A stretch of DNA of 64,000 bases, from contig VZSF01008169.1 of assembly GCA_013398295.1 (NCBI GenBank), positions 372,001-436,000 on the forward strand, in the 5' to 3' direction. Every line of letters begins with the position of its first letter. Positions within the stretch are counted from its first letter, which is position 1. This stretch comes from Chionis minor. Lineage: Eukaryota; Chordata; Aves; Charadriiformes; Chionididae. Under the pieces are notes generated by a model, which made no database searches, had not been told where the DNA came from, and was given only the letters and a program-made list of their open reading frames with translations. Of this stretch, positions 25,736 to 38,544 are shown in pieces. The position numbers and the translations under genes are program-made.

Positions 25736-26822
25736 TTTCCTTTTCAAGCTCTGGCAGAACAGCATTCCAATTAGAGTGGTAGATTTGTGGTATACTTGGC
25801 ATCCAAAAGCAAAGAAGATCAGAATGCACTTCATGAAGCATTGCCAATGAGGTATCTTACCCCACCTTTTTTAAGCTGTTTTCTTTTCTAATATATGACT
25901 TCTTGAGAAATCAATATTCCATTCTCCTCCCTATACTTTAGAGAGTGCTTAGAACTACTGATTTGAAGGTGGGGCTTTTACTCATTACTGACTTTTCAAT
26001 GGGCTCCTTGTATTGCAATCCAAAAGATATAAATAATACCAAAAAAAACCCAACCCAAAAACCCAACCAACCGTTAAGAGCTCATAACTTCGAGTTATAC
26101 TTAGTTCAATCTTGCAAATACGAAGCAGGTTAAGTGCTCAGATGTGGTCCTCCTCTTCAGCTGCAGATTATTAGTGCTACCTTCTGATTATTATTTGCTG
26201 TCCTCCGTGATATGAATGCAGTATTTTTTTTCATTTCATTCTACTAGAAAAATCATCACAAGAACTTCAATAGCCCTTACTAACCTCCATGTTTGCTGGC
26301 AATTTCTCTAGGAGCATTAAGGAATAAGTGAAAACAGCTTCCTTTAAAGTAAGGGACGAGACAGATCGGTGAATCCTGCTGGGAAAACTGCACCAGTGTT
26401 GCCAGTGTTCAGCTGAATAAACAAAAGTTTCACCTCCCAGAGCAAGAAACATTAAAAGCATTAAAATTCAAGCATGCAATTTTATATCAAAAGAAAAATA
26501 ATTTGGGGAAGCAAAGTCTCTCAATTTTTGCTTTTCAAAAGGGAAAAGAAAACGTGTACAGTAGCTGTTGTGATTATTAAATTCGAAGAGGAGAATACAA
26601 CAAGTACTTTATCAAAAGCGCCCAAGCGATGCAACACAATCTAAAGAAGTCAGACCAGGTACTGCACGAAAACAGATGTGGCCAAAGCATGGAACAAACA
26701 CCAAGAGGAACATACAAGCTAGTTAATTTGAATGCTTACAGAAATTAATTGCTTTGTGAAGTTTCTTGGGACTTTACTAATGTTTTTATTTTCCAAAACC
26801 TTAAAACATTTTTAATGCACTG

Positions 26823-26840
26823 GTATCACTATAGTGATAC
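26823..26840. repeat. Perfect 18-bp palindrome
   Basis: GTATCACTATAGTGATAC reads the same on both strands. It could bind a dimeric factor or be chance; nothing nearby supports a function. Confidence 0.9.
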
Positions 26841-28835
26841 AATTCCTTATGTGGAGAAAGGTCTGGAGATCTATCTATAGGTATAAAGGTGGTCATAGCA
26901 GCATATCTTACTTCTGAAAGAGAAAGGTAATAATTTATCTCAGTATATGGTGTATTTACACACTTTTAACTCTGCCCACACAGGCTGTACTGTGCAAGCA
27001 CAGGTCTTTTGATTGGAATTCATATTTTTAAACTTAATTGGTCTGTTAGTTTATTAACAGTGTTCACGCCAAGTTTCATTTATGCTATTCTTGTACTATT
27101 GGTGAATGTGTAAATAAATAAAAATATTACTGCAATTATAATTATATTTCATCCCTTAGTCAATGATAGGAGATATGGTTGAAGGGACATCAACTTTTAC
27201 TAGAACACCTGAAATAGGCTAGAAAAAATATACAAATACAGCCAAAAAATACATTTAGAAGTTGAGCTTGTGAATTAATTCCATAATTTTCAGGTGGTTA
27301 GGTATCTTTCATTCAGTGGAAGTATTGATACATTTTGGATAGGATCTAATGAGGGATTCGAGCATGGGGAACGGCTCTTTATGTCCCTTGGAGTTGCTGA
27401 GTAAGGATTTGACAGTGTAATTCCTCCTTCATGAAGAAGGATATTGAGTCTTCCCTCAGTAGCACAATGTTAGGATGCCATCTGTTCTTGATTGGTGTAA
27501 ACCCTCTTTGGTAGTTGGGCTATACTGTCTGAGTGGGACAGACTGTGACTGTGGTCATATTTGTTGATTATTACGTTGTTCACATTCTAGTCCACTATAG
27601 GGATTTGTCTCATTTGGGATATAAAATCCAGTATGTCTTGAATTTTTCATTGTGACTGTCACAGCAGGGAAGAAGCACAAAGTGGCTTCTCATAAGTGCA
27701 AACCCAAGCCTTTAATGCAAAAAAATGAGCCTTAAATACTGGACATGGTTTCTGATTGTTCATTTGACTATCTAGAATATTTTCATGTACCTACCATTGA
27801 AGAAAAAACCCAATAACTTATGATAAGAAAATGCAGGAGAATTGTGCTTTCTGAAAGCCTCTTTTCATATCACTACTTTTGATCAATGGTGAAAAATCAG
27901 AGAAAGCATCACTGAAGCACAGTATCAGGGAAATGTCATTTGAATAAAGTTCTAGTTACCTAATAACAACCAGTAAAAGTTTATTATAGAATTTCTTAGC
28001 ATTATACTGATGGAATATATTATCATATTATAAAGCTATATGTGAGTCTTAGGAGACAATATTTATCCCACAGGTAAGGATTACCTGAATAATTTACAAA
28101 TTTCGTTGTGAACAAATTACACATCCTTGTAAGCAAAATGCACATCATAGTTCCTAAATTGCCATGCACCACTTTTGCTGGGAACTGTCACACTTGCTTC
28201 CTAGACAAATTCCTCTAGATTAAATGAAATTTTCATTGCACCTTGCTACAAAGTGCCATAACCCTGCAGGAAGAAATAACTGATCCCCGCTGGCTGACTG
28301 TACCAGACATGAATCATTGACTCCACTGTGTATGGAAAGAGATGGGCATGTTTGTGGGAAGAAGGAATTAAAGCTCAAGGCCAAGATCTCTGCAGGAAAT
28401 ACTAAAAATAGCCAAACTTAGGAAGAACTGTGGAGTAAGCTTTCTGGTTGCAGTGTCAAGTCACTTAGTAAAATTAAGATTTGGGAAGCAGAAAATCTGA
28501 GTCAACCACAGCCTTGATTTTCCTGTTACTCTTTAGATCCTGCATATTGTCCAAGTTCAGAATTGTACTCTCACATACCACGCATGTGACATTTTAGGTA
28601 TGCCAGCCTTCCAGCAAACCCTTTAAGCTGTATCAGGCATCGGTAATTAACAGTGTAAGAAGGATGGAAGTTGTGCATGTGAAAAGGGCACGCTAAACAA
28701 GAGACAAAGATAAACTGGTGTACTTGCAAAAATGCTATTCAATGCTTGGTATTGTTTTAGGAATACTTCTTTTTAATATACTCAGGTTCCCCCTCTAGTC
28801 CTCAGTATTCTGTGTTCCTGCTATACCTGTCTTTG

Positions 28836-29290
28836 CATGGGCATAATAGAAAGGACTAATACAAAACAACCAGGTTGAGAACACATGACCTTGACCAGCT
28901 TGGAGGAACTGGGATTATTTTCATATAGGTAAAGGTGATAGAGGGGAAACATAAAAATATAAAAGGCTGCAGAGAAGATGAACGAAGGAAATAATCTTTT
29001 TTCCATGCTCATTTTGGGCACGATAAGAAGTAATGGGCTTAAACCGTAACAGAGGAAATTTAGGCTAACCACTACGAAGAAACTTTCTGACAGTTAACAC
29101 AGCAATGTATAGGAAAAAATTTCCTAGGTAAGAAGTAGAAACTCCATTTTTGTACGCTTTTATGAACAGGTTAGACAAACATCTGCCAGGAATTGTTTAC
29201 ATGCAGCTGATACTGCCTTGAAGAGGGGAGATGGGACTAAATGATCTCTAAAAGTCCTTTCCAGCCTTATTTTTTTATGATTCTGTAATC
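28836..29290 (+). mobile_element. CR1 LINE copy E, old 3' fragment
   Basis: The diverged sequence follows the order of an ancient CR1 C-terminus and 3' UTR: CATGGGCATAATAGAAAGGA, then a region resembling the GLFSLEK-type helix, then AGGAAATTTAGGCTAACC, then GAACAGGTTAGACAAACATC. It ends in AAGTCCTTTCCAGCC with TATGATTCTGT at about 29276-29286. Many substitutions mark it as much older than copies A-D. It is antisense to ATRNL1. The 5' edge is approximate. Confidence 0.82.
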
Positions 29291-30574
29291 AACATTGAAA
29301 GGAGCTTGGCATCACTCCTGTTAAAAATAATGGAAGTTTGCAGAGTGCTCTGTAATGGCATTCCAGATTTCCTCTGGTACAAACCAAGGTGGAACTGTGT
29401 GTGTTTTATTGGAGGGAAGTGGGACCTCGAACTCCAGTAGCTGCAAGAAGAAAGGGGTGTAATTTATACCTACCTGCATTTCTCACACTCAGTATTTTGC
29501 ATTACCAAGCTTTTTACAGAGCAGAAGAAATTTGATGCCTCTTTCAGGACATTCTTCAGATTCTGTTCTGAATTGAAGCTGACGGGTAGCTGAGAATGTT
29601 CTTTAGGTGGATGAGTAACTGATTTTAATGCATTGTTTCACCTAATTTAGCGTTTTCTCAATTCTAAATATTTTTCTGAGCAAATATTCCTAAATCATCA
29701 TAAAACCATAAATTGAAGGATATATTTTAATTTTGATCTAACAGACCATATAAAGCTAACTCTCCTCCTACATCAGTCTGAACAATGTCCTGATGCAGCT
29801 CAGGATGTGCCTCGCTGTGCTGCCAGTCACGGTTTGCTCTTTTCAAAAAAACCCTCATCATTTTCCTCCTCCCCATATACATATGCAAATAAAATTTATT
29901 CAAAGCATATTTTTCAATAGTTGGCATTTAGAATTTAATAATTACAATCTCCAGAAATTGTAAAGAAAATTCCCCCAGAAGTTCACATTTATACTTAGAT
30001 CACTTTGCACTTTACGGCCAAAGTTCCTTTGCTGCTTCCCTAGGAAAAGATGCAGTTTCTTCTTGAATGTAATGTGTTATGCTCTAATAGTTTGTAGTGT
30101 AACTTGTTATGCTTTTCGCATATTGATACATTTTCAGGTAACCAAAATATCTCTACAAAAAAATTCATTGTGTACTCTCAGCTGCAATATGCTATCTAAG
30201 ATTCTCTATCTATTTTCCCTCATGATGACTAATCAGTATTTCTCTACTGTGGACAAAGATTCCTGCATGAGTATATTTGACAGGAATCATTTATCTACAG
30301 GAAGAATAATGGATTAATCTGCACATCTCTGGGAAAAAAAAAGGAAAACAAAACAAAACTAAGTATCTTATATATTGAGATACTGATCTGAAAATTCATC
30401 AACAAATACTGAAGAAGAGTTCTTAACTGCATCCTTGACTCAAACTTTCCTGCTGAGGCAATGCAGGGATCTGGAAATTAATGAATGATGTTATGCACTA
30501 AACCATGCTATGAATGATTGTTTATATTTTTCTCTATTACACTTAAAACAATGAATGTGAGAACACCTCAAACG

Positions 30575-30720
30575 TTGATTCATGTATTCCCACAACATCC
30601 TCACAAAGTAGCATTCCCATTTTACAGAGAGCATAGAGAAACACCATCCATCCACAAACAAATGGGGATCTGGTAATAGAACAAGGGGTGAAGTCTATTT
30701 TGGATACAAGTTCCAGTAGG
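30575..30720 (+). mobile_element. Possible MIR-like SINE fragment
   Basis: CCCACAACATCCTCACAAAG followed by CATTCCCATTTTACAGAGAG resembles the MIR core (the CCCATTTTACAGATGAGGAA box). It is followed by a weaker match to the downstream MIR region, ending near GATACAAGTTCCAGT. Spacing is about right but divergence is high, so this is tentative. Confidence 0.4.
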
Positions 30721-33582
30721 CGCGAGTCCCAGCAAGCCTTTTCTTCCTTTTTGATATGATTAACTACAATCGGCCATCTAAAACTTCCATTTACCTCTAC
30801 TCAGTGAGACTATTTCACTACAGAGTAAGTTCTGCTGAACCCACTGTTGTGTGAATTTGAACTGAGGAGTGAGAGCAGCAGATATAGCTGCAAATATGTA
30901 GGAAGGGGAAGGGTTGAGGGGAAAAAGGCAGCACAAGCCTGAAGCAGTTATGTACCTGGAAAAGTGCCCTGAATGATGCTACCAGGGACAAGTCTGAAGC
31001 CTTGAACTGCAGTTATGGATATTATGCTGGTATATCACTGTCAGAGGACAAGGGTAAGGAAGGTTACCCCTTTGATCACCGAAATCCAAGTATATTACTT
31101 TGCCCTATGGCAAGGCACCAGATATTTTATCTCCCACTTACACTCAGTTGCATTCAAAGCAAGCTGAGGACACAGAGTACTTCACAGGAGATACTCAAGA
31201 CTGTGTATCATTGGATCCTGAATTATTAGTAATAAATATATATAAAAATAGTAGGAATTAAGCACAAAACGGATGAAAATGGCAGATACATTGCCATTCT
31301 AAACTTCCCATGGTTGTGTCATGTTGAGTCACTCTCCTAAATATAGTTTATCATTGTAATTTTCTTTGTAATCTTTCATTTACACCCTAGCATGCTTTGA
31401 GCACTTAAGACAACTTTATTGACATGAAAGACTTAAAGTGACAAGAGTGGGCTTTTTCTTCTACTGTGCAGATTCGTGCTTCATACGTTTAGCTATTTGG
31501 AAAATTCACTTAATATTAATGTCTTTCAGAGCCAAGAATTTTGAAAAGATTAAGTTTATAAAAAGGGATTCTTTTAAAAGTGATTCACATACAGATACTA
31601 GCTTAAAATGTTTCTTTTTTGGATGGATTATTTTGTCTGCCATCTTTTCCATATTAACCAGCTCTCAGTCATTTTCAAGTTCATCTTTGCCAGTACGAAA
31701 AATATATGCGTTTTGGCATGTGACTTCCCAGGTCCAATAATATTTACAGAAACCTAGCTTCAACTCATTTTATATTTTCCTTATTTCATTTTTTATGTGT
31801 TTAACTCATCCTGATTTTTGTTTGGATTTTTTTTGAAAAATAACCCTTTAAAAAGACTCTTTTCATTTTATGGACCTGCTTATTCTGTATGCCTAAACTT
31901 ATCCCTTCTCGTCGTTTCCGCAGACCTTTGTCTTTGCTGTATTTTGTAAAGAAGATCAGAAAAATCACCTTCCAACACCTTTTTTTTTTTAAAACAGGGA
32001 AATTGCAGGCAGGAGTAGCCCTGATACCTGAGAGGCCCACCTACTGCAAGTTCTACAGAAAGTAGTGGTGCATCCTGCAAAAATTCTCGAGCAGCTCTGC
32101 AGTCAGGTATGACTCACCAGAGCGTACGAGTTCCGGCAGCCTTGCTAGGCTCAAACTTATTCCAAAAAGCGGCATTGCGTGGTACACTGCTCCCCATTTC
32201 ATGTTCCACAAAGACTTAGTCATTTGGAGCACGTTTAGCTGGTTGTAGGTGTAGTCAGAGTGCTGTAGCTAGATGATAAAAGGATGGAGGAGAGAGATGC
32301 AGAACTTAGCCTTGGTCTTGTATAGACAGTAGAGACCTGGATCTACTATATTCCTACAGAACATGAGGGACACGTAGATGTCTCTGAGCTATATTCCCTA
32401 AACCTCCCAGTTCCAGAATTATGAAGCAGAACTATCCAAGGCGCACGAATAAGTTGAGAAGTTGTCACAGTAAAGGAAGATGTCATAGCAAGCAACCTCT
32501 CTAACAACCACGAGTTAATTAACACCACCCCTGAGCTCTCAGCTATTTGTGGGTGGTTTGAGTTAGTGTTTTTGCTGGATCCAAAATAGCTCCTTCAGAA
32601 GGACATTTCCAGTGATTTCATAGTTCCAGGACACAGTTAATGCACAACCAGAAAGGATGCGGGCGATAACTGAGTTCACTGTTACAAACTTGCTCTTATT
32701 ACAAGAAAGAAAGGATCCCATTAAGATCTATTTCCTCAGTCTGCTGCTCAGTTTTACTGAGTTTTTAATTTTACACCCTATGTCTTTTCCTTTATACTTA
32801 CGACAGTAATTGAATATATAAAGCACAGAGAGTAGTTCATCTCCTATCCTTAAAACTGGTTTACTTAATAATAATAATGACAGTGATACTAATTTATTTG
32901 TGTCCACGAGCTTTAAATCTAGCCTCCTACAGCAGTTGCACAATATTGATTGAAAGGTGTTGGATCAAACGATTCTAGAAATTGAGCAGCTCCAAACTTT
33001 TAAGAGCTACTTTTAAGCAAGAACTGTCCCTATCATGCTTTTAAGCTGCTAACAACAGAAAGCCCTGACATCCTTCTGTCAACATTTTCCTGAACCACAA
33101 ATGGCTCATGCATTAGAAATTCACTTGAAATGGCATAAAAAGGCTGTGAAGTAAATGTATTCCTGAAGTCTGGGTCTGCAAGCCGGTGTAATTTCAGAAA
33201 ACACCATACAGGCTGAAAAGACAGCAGATGTAAGGACTGAATTTAACTATAGATGATAACTCAATTTATTTTCTCTGTAGTCTAGTAACTCAATAAGTCT
33301 TTAATTGTTTCGTAAATAAACAGATGGATGCCATCAAATGCCACAGAATGATAAATCTGATTGGTCTCTGTATAATTTTGGATAGCTGTAGCCCAAAAAC
33401 AGACAGTAGAAGCATCTTACGCCAAGAGTGTTATAAAATAAATGTGGGAAGGTAGATTATTGGAAATTGCATTGTCCCAGTGATGAATGAAACTTTTCAT
33501 GACGGTATGACTAAAAATCAGGAGAGCTCTCAATGTAACTCTTTCTAGTGGTAGATTTGAAAAGATTTGACTTCTCTTGATT

Positions 33583-33597
33583 AAAAAAAAAAAAAAA
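33583..33597 (+). repeat. A homopolymer
   Basis: Fifteen A in a row, followed shortly by a 7-T run. Confidence 0.85.
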
Positions 33598-34263
33598 GTG
33601 CTTTTTTTAAAGGAATTTGAAGTTAGAGGAAGGAGAAATAGGTGATGGGACCCCTGCTGAAAGATTTAAATCATACATAACTTTATCTTTGAAAGGTTTA
33701 TGGTTCTAATTTAACTGTAAACCATCTGCTCCACCTAGTATGTGTTGACTGAATATAAAACGAGACCACCAATTTCAAATAGGAAGGACACTTATCATCC
33801 AGTGGGCCACTTGCACAGGGATTGTTCACTTTACCTAATTTTGCAACTCTAAGTAGACATCTGTTGAATCCTCAAAGATGGACAGAAAAAATTAAAATAA
33901 TCTGCTTGGTTTTCAGGAGGAACGTGGCCAAATAAGATACTCTATTAAGGTGAAGCTGTACATTCATATGGGCTGAATGCAGACAAGAGAGGCCCTATTT
34001 CTGCATATTTTTTATGTAAGAAACACTGGGTCTTTGTGTCAATATCAAAAGACCAGAACACAACACTGCTTAATAGCATTATCTGATCACCAATGTTTCC
34101 ATTTGTGTAAACCAAATTATACTAGTGAAAGATTTTTTTTTCCGTACAATGTCTATTTAAAATTACGTAAGTATCATCTAACCTCTCTCAGCAGAATTCT
34201 CAAGTGAGTATTTCATGTTTGTTAGTTGCCTTTATCACTTTTGGGGGTTTGTTCTGTGTTTGG

Positions 34264-34292
34264 TTTTCTTTTCTTTTTTTTTTTTTTTCTTT
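34264..34292 (+). repeat. T-rich tract
   Basis: T-run of 16 with C interruptions on either side. Confidence 0.85.
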
Positions 34293-35539
34293 GTTGACAT
34301 CTGTATACTTCATATCAAAAGAAGAAAAGCATTCTAGAATTTCTTTCAATTATTACCCTTGCAGAGTGCGTAAGGGTCTGCCTCGGAGACAATCAAATTT
34401 GAAGACCTAACTTTACAGAACATCTTCTTCACCCTATTCATTAATTACTTTTCTTTGTGCATCCTATCAATTTTACTCTGACTTTCCAACCTTACTAATC
34501 CCGTACCTTCCTCATCACAGAATAGACAAAAAGGAAAAAAAAACACATCCGGTAATACAAGTATAGGATTTTACAGCCTAAAAAAGAAAATAACACCAAG
34601 ATCTGTAAACTGCCACTTTGTTTAGAGGAAGTGATTATGGTGAGGAAATTAGAGCTGCGAGTAGGAAGGGGCCAAAATATAAACGCATAGCAGTTCCCCA
34701 CCCCTCCACATGGAGAGGCTGTCCCTGCCATTTGACAAGGTAGAGAGCACAAGGTCCTGGCCACCGTAAATCTTGCCCAGACCCTCCAATGGACAATCAC
34801 TGACAGAATCTGTCCCTTTCTACATCAACTGAAAATTATATTGTACAAGGTTACTGCTGACCTACAATACATTCATCAAGAAAAATTCTTGACTCTTCCC
34901 TCAATTCCAACAAATACATTATAACTATGCTATATGGAAGCCAATGACCTTCTAAAGGAAGAAGGCTACGCACATATTTTAAATTCAGAAACCCTATGAA
35001 AACAGATGAAAAGCATCAAGTAACAAAGGAGGCTGTGTTTTACAGGTAAACAAATGTAAAAGTGAAGTAAGAATTACAAAAAAAATCAAGCTGAGTTAGA
35101 GCTTGCAAAGGTTTATTGAAACAAGCATGTAAAGATTTTCACTGTATAAATAAATGACACCAACAAAAAGCAGAGTCATTATGTAGAAAGAATGAGGCAG
35201 AGATCAAATATTTTCTAGATTTTGTTCCAGGTGTGAATTATTTGATGGTTTTCAAGGAGGAAGATAATATTTATCAAAGAAGGTACCATCAAGATGGATA
35301 ATGGAATGAGGATATGGAAATAAAAACAACACAAGTTTTACGCATTGACATTAGGGTAACCAGAACACTAGTTCTGTAAGAATACAAGAAAACACAGGCT
35401 GGTAACAGGGAAATTTAATAATCTGTCACGTCAAATGGAGTGGCATACAAATTGAGAACAGTAAGTGCTGTTTATTTCATACCGAAAATTGTCTAGAGTC
35501 AAGAAAGAAAAAAATATTCAGTTCTTTACTGATCTATTG

Positions 35540-36480
35540 ATCACACTTAGCTACATGATACTTGGCGAGAAATAGTAATTAAAGGCAGATAAATGGAAAA
35601 TAGGTCAAAATGCATCAACATTTCATCAAAGATTGTGACAGACCAACCTGATTTCTGCAATAAGTTACCTGATTTTCTGGGTAAGAACATGCAGAAGATT
35701 ATCTAGATTTCTGAAATGTATCCTACACTGTGGGAAATTATCAACAGAAACAAAAGATGAGAGATTAGTACAGGAGTTATGGAGAGTGGACAATTGCATG
35801 AAGAAGAGAAAACAAAGAGTACCTTAGAAGAGGAAGAAGGCAGCTGCCTGAAGGTATAGCATGGCAATAAGTATCAATGTTTTAAGTAGTCTTTTTTTAA
35901 TATATTCATTAAAGAGCTTGGCATAAAAGCAACAGTATGCTGCTGAATTTCAGTCATGACAAAAATTGGTATGTATCATTAATACAGAGAAGAAGCAGAA
36001 TATAAACCAGAAAGAGCTGCATGACCTGAAGCACTTGAGAAATATGTACATACTCAAGATGCAACAGTGCAAAATTCAAAGCTATGTATTTGGGGAACAA
36101 GCAGAAACTTAAGCACCAGAAGTTCACTGTTTGAGGAAGAGAAGAAAAGCAGGGATGTAAGAAGATGGCCACAGAATGACCAAGTTAGAAAGGGGGGTAA
36201 TTGTTCAAAAAAAGTAAAAGATAAATGGGATACAGCAAGAAATGTTAGTGCTATTGGGCAAGGCCAGATGGGACTTCACATGGCACTGAGTACAACCTGG
36301 CCATGCACGGTAAAAAAAGCTGAACTGAAGCTGAGACTGGGACAGTGCTACAAAGGTGTTCAGAAGACTGAAAAACAGGTTTAAAGCAGACCTCACTTGC
36401 CTTAGCCTGGCAAAATGAAGGTGGCAGAGAGATAACTGCTGTATTAAAACATTATGGATGACGGATGTCAGGATGAATAC
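35540..36480 (+). mobile_element. CR1 LINE copy F, ancient internal fragment
   Basis: A diverged but collinear match to an ancient CR1 reverse transcriptase region: GACCAACCTGATTTCTGCAA, GATTTTCTGGGTAAGAACAT, ACACTGTGGGAAATTATCAA, then GAGCTTGGCATAAAAGCAAC, then AACAGTGCAAAATTCAAAGC and TATGTATTTGGGGAACAAG. Further right, GGCAAGGCCAGATGGGACTT and GCTGAACTGAAGCTGAGACT follow the expected order. No long open frame survives. It ends before any CR1 3' end. Both edges are approximate and the left one may extend to about 35080. It is antisense to ATRNL1 and belongs to the same old layer as copy E. Confidence 0.72.
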
Positions 36481-38544
36481 CACTCAGGATAACTCCTGAG
36501 TATTTCAGGTGACAGCAGGCAGGTATGGTTAAGGTTTCTTTCCAGGTTAGAGCCTTTGATTTGAATGTTTGGGTTGTAGTGCGCCTGCTCAGAGCTAGAA
36601 GCTCAGGACCATGACCATTCATCATCGCCTCTCTATTCCCCGTGATGGCGGAGAGGAAATCACCAAATTGCCATCTGGATGCAACCTGAAAATGGCTCAG
36701 CAAACCCCCATGAACAGTGGAGGAGATGTACATGACTGTACTTGCCTTTCACAGTGTTCAGAATTTTTACAGCCTTGTCAGACATTCTTTCAGTTCTCTT
36801 TGTGCACTTAAAGCTGCAAAAGCAACCCCAAAAAAGCCTGTTTCTGCTACTCTGGAGGAACAGTGACAACTGCGGTTTGAACAATGAATAAATGGTTGTC
36901 AAAGAAACGTTCATGGTATTTATCAGTTTTTATTAATATGTCTCATTTTATGGAGTCCCTCCAGGGCAGGAAATCCAGTTGCAAAACAACCATCTCTAAC
37001 TCCTCTGTTCTCTTCTCTTCTTTTTTCTTTCAATTTTTTTTTTCAGTTGATATCTCTATAGTATGCGGTTTTTACTGTCCAATCAATAAGTTACTTTTGC
37101 CAAGATTTGTGGAAGACACATTGGTAACATTATACTGCATGTTCTTCATATTAAAGTGCTTATGTCCTTTTCAAATAAATTCTTCAGAATATAAAGGAAC
37201 CAAGATTCTACAGTTAGAATGATGTAAAAGTAATTCATAACAGAACCACCTAAAATTCTTTAAAAGACCAGACAAAATCAATAACCAGTTCATTCTTCAT
37301 CACTTACAAAGCTTCCTATGCTAAGAACCTCAGCACTTTTCAGGTAGACTTTACCCTGCAGGTTGCAAAAATAATTGCTTTGGGTTTGGGCTGAAGGAGG
37401 GGTGGTGGTGGTTACTGAGTCTTATTATCCACTTTGTTTTTGCTATTGCCATAAATATTTTTTAAGTAATCATCGGCACCATCTGCCACTTGCCACTGTG
37501 TTCTTTTCACAGTGTCAATACTATAAACACAGTCTGCTCCCTCATTTGATGCAATGCAGAAGAATGGAATTAAGCAGAAAATAGTCACTCCAAAAATAGG
37601 CCTTACTATTTAAAAGAAAGCAACTCCTTCAGTAAAATGATCTTCAGAATAGATTATTTCAGTTTCCACCAAGTCTTAAAGAGCTATTTTGCTAAGCATC
37701 TCCAGCTAACTAAAAAGAACTCCAGATTTTACTTCTGAGACCATGGCATTTGACAAACCAATCTCTCCGTGTCAATAAGTTGAAGTTACTGCTTAACATA
37801 TTAATTAGGAGTTTAGTTTTAGTTAGTCATGTACAATGTACAATGTACAATTTTAATTTCTTCTACTTTTTGAGCACTTAACTGGCAGCATATTGGTAAC
37901 TATACGGCATATCCCTCAATGCAATCACCAAAATTACATTTCTGTACAAAATGCTCTCATCATGCCTTAGGTTAGAAAGAGAGAGATTAAACACAGTCTT
38001 TACATGGTCTAAATAGTAAAGGTAAACTTTCAAAAAAATTCTGTTCCTCACTGAGTCTTTCAAAATAATCCACCTTATATGCAGAGCTTCTGGTGAAACA
38101 AATACGGCCATCCACCTTTACTGAGCTGAGCTATGTGAATTTTCACTCTGGTTTCCATCATGGAAGCATCATTTGTATAATGTGGATGTATACTTGAGAC
38201 AGTTTGTTTTTTTAGGAATGGTGAATTATATGGCACTGTAAACCCTACCTTGGTTTTGGCCCAGATGAAACACCTGACACTACTGTATTTTAACATAAGT
38301 TCTAGACATCCATGCTGTTTTGCTGTAATACACAGGTTGGCTTATTTCCAGTTACATGTTGGCACGTCAGAAAAGAGATTTTTTTCAATATTCCATAGGA
38401 GAAATCTTGTTATTTATGATGGGGAAGGAGTGTCCCTTCAAGGGGTATTGTGAAGTTGTTTTTTCCTCAGTGTTTTTATAATGCTTTCCCTGTTTACATG
38501 TCACTTTATCCTACCTAAACAGTACTGTTAGATTTTAAGAATTG
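36481..38544. other. Gene-free AT-rich interval
   Basis: No exon or interspersed repeat recognised. It contains a three-unit GTACAAT tandem repeat (37831-37851) and a short T-run (37037-37044). Confidence 0.5.
37831..37851 (+). repeat. 7-bp tandem repeat, 3 perfect units
   Basis: Three exact copies of GTACAAT in a row. GTAC within each unit is self-complementary. Confidence 0.9.

Larger units (their letters stand above)
19334..28835. other. Gene-free AT-rich interval
   Basis: No recognised exon. Contents include a TGC repeat (22082-22099), A-runs (22811-22824 and 25722-25735), a G/T tract (24350-24380), an A/C-rich tract (26040-26073) and a perfect 18-bp palindrome (26823-26840). An open frame at 20804-21115 on the minus strand looks somewhat protein-like and is discussed as a finding. 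Confidence 0.5.
29291..35539. other. Gene-free AT-rich interval with a possible MIR-like fragment
   Basis: No exon recognised. It contains a possible MIR-like fragment (about 30575-30720), an A-run (33583-33597) and a T-rich tract (34264-34292). The last few hundred bases (from about 35080) may already belong to old CR1 copy F, but similarity is too weak to set an edge. Confidence 0.45.
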
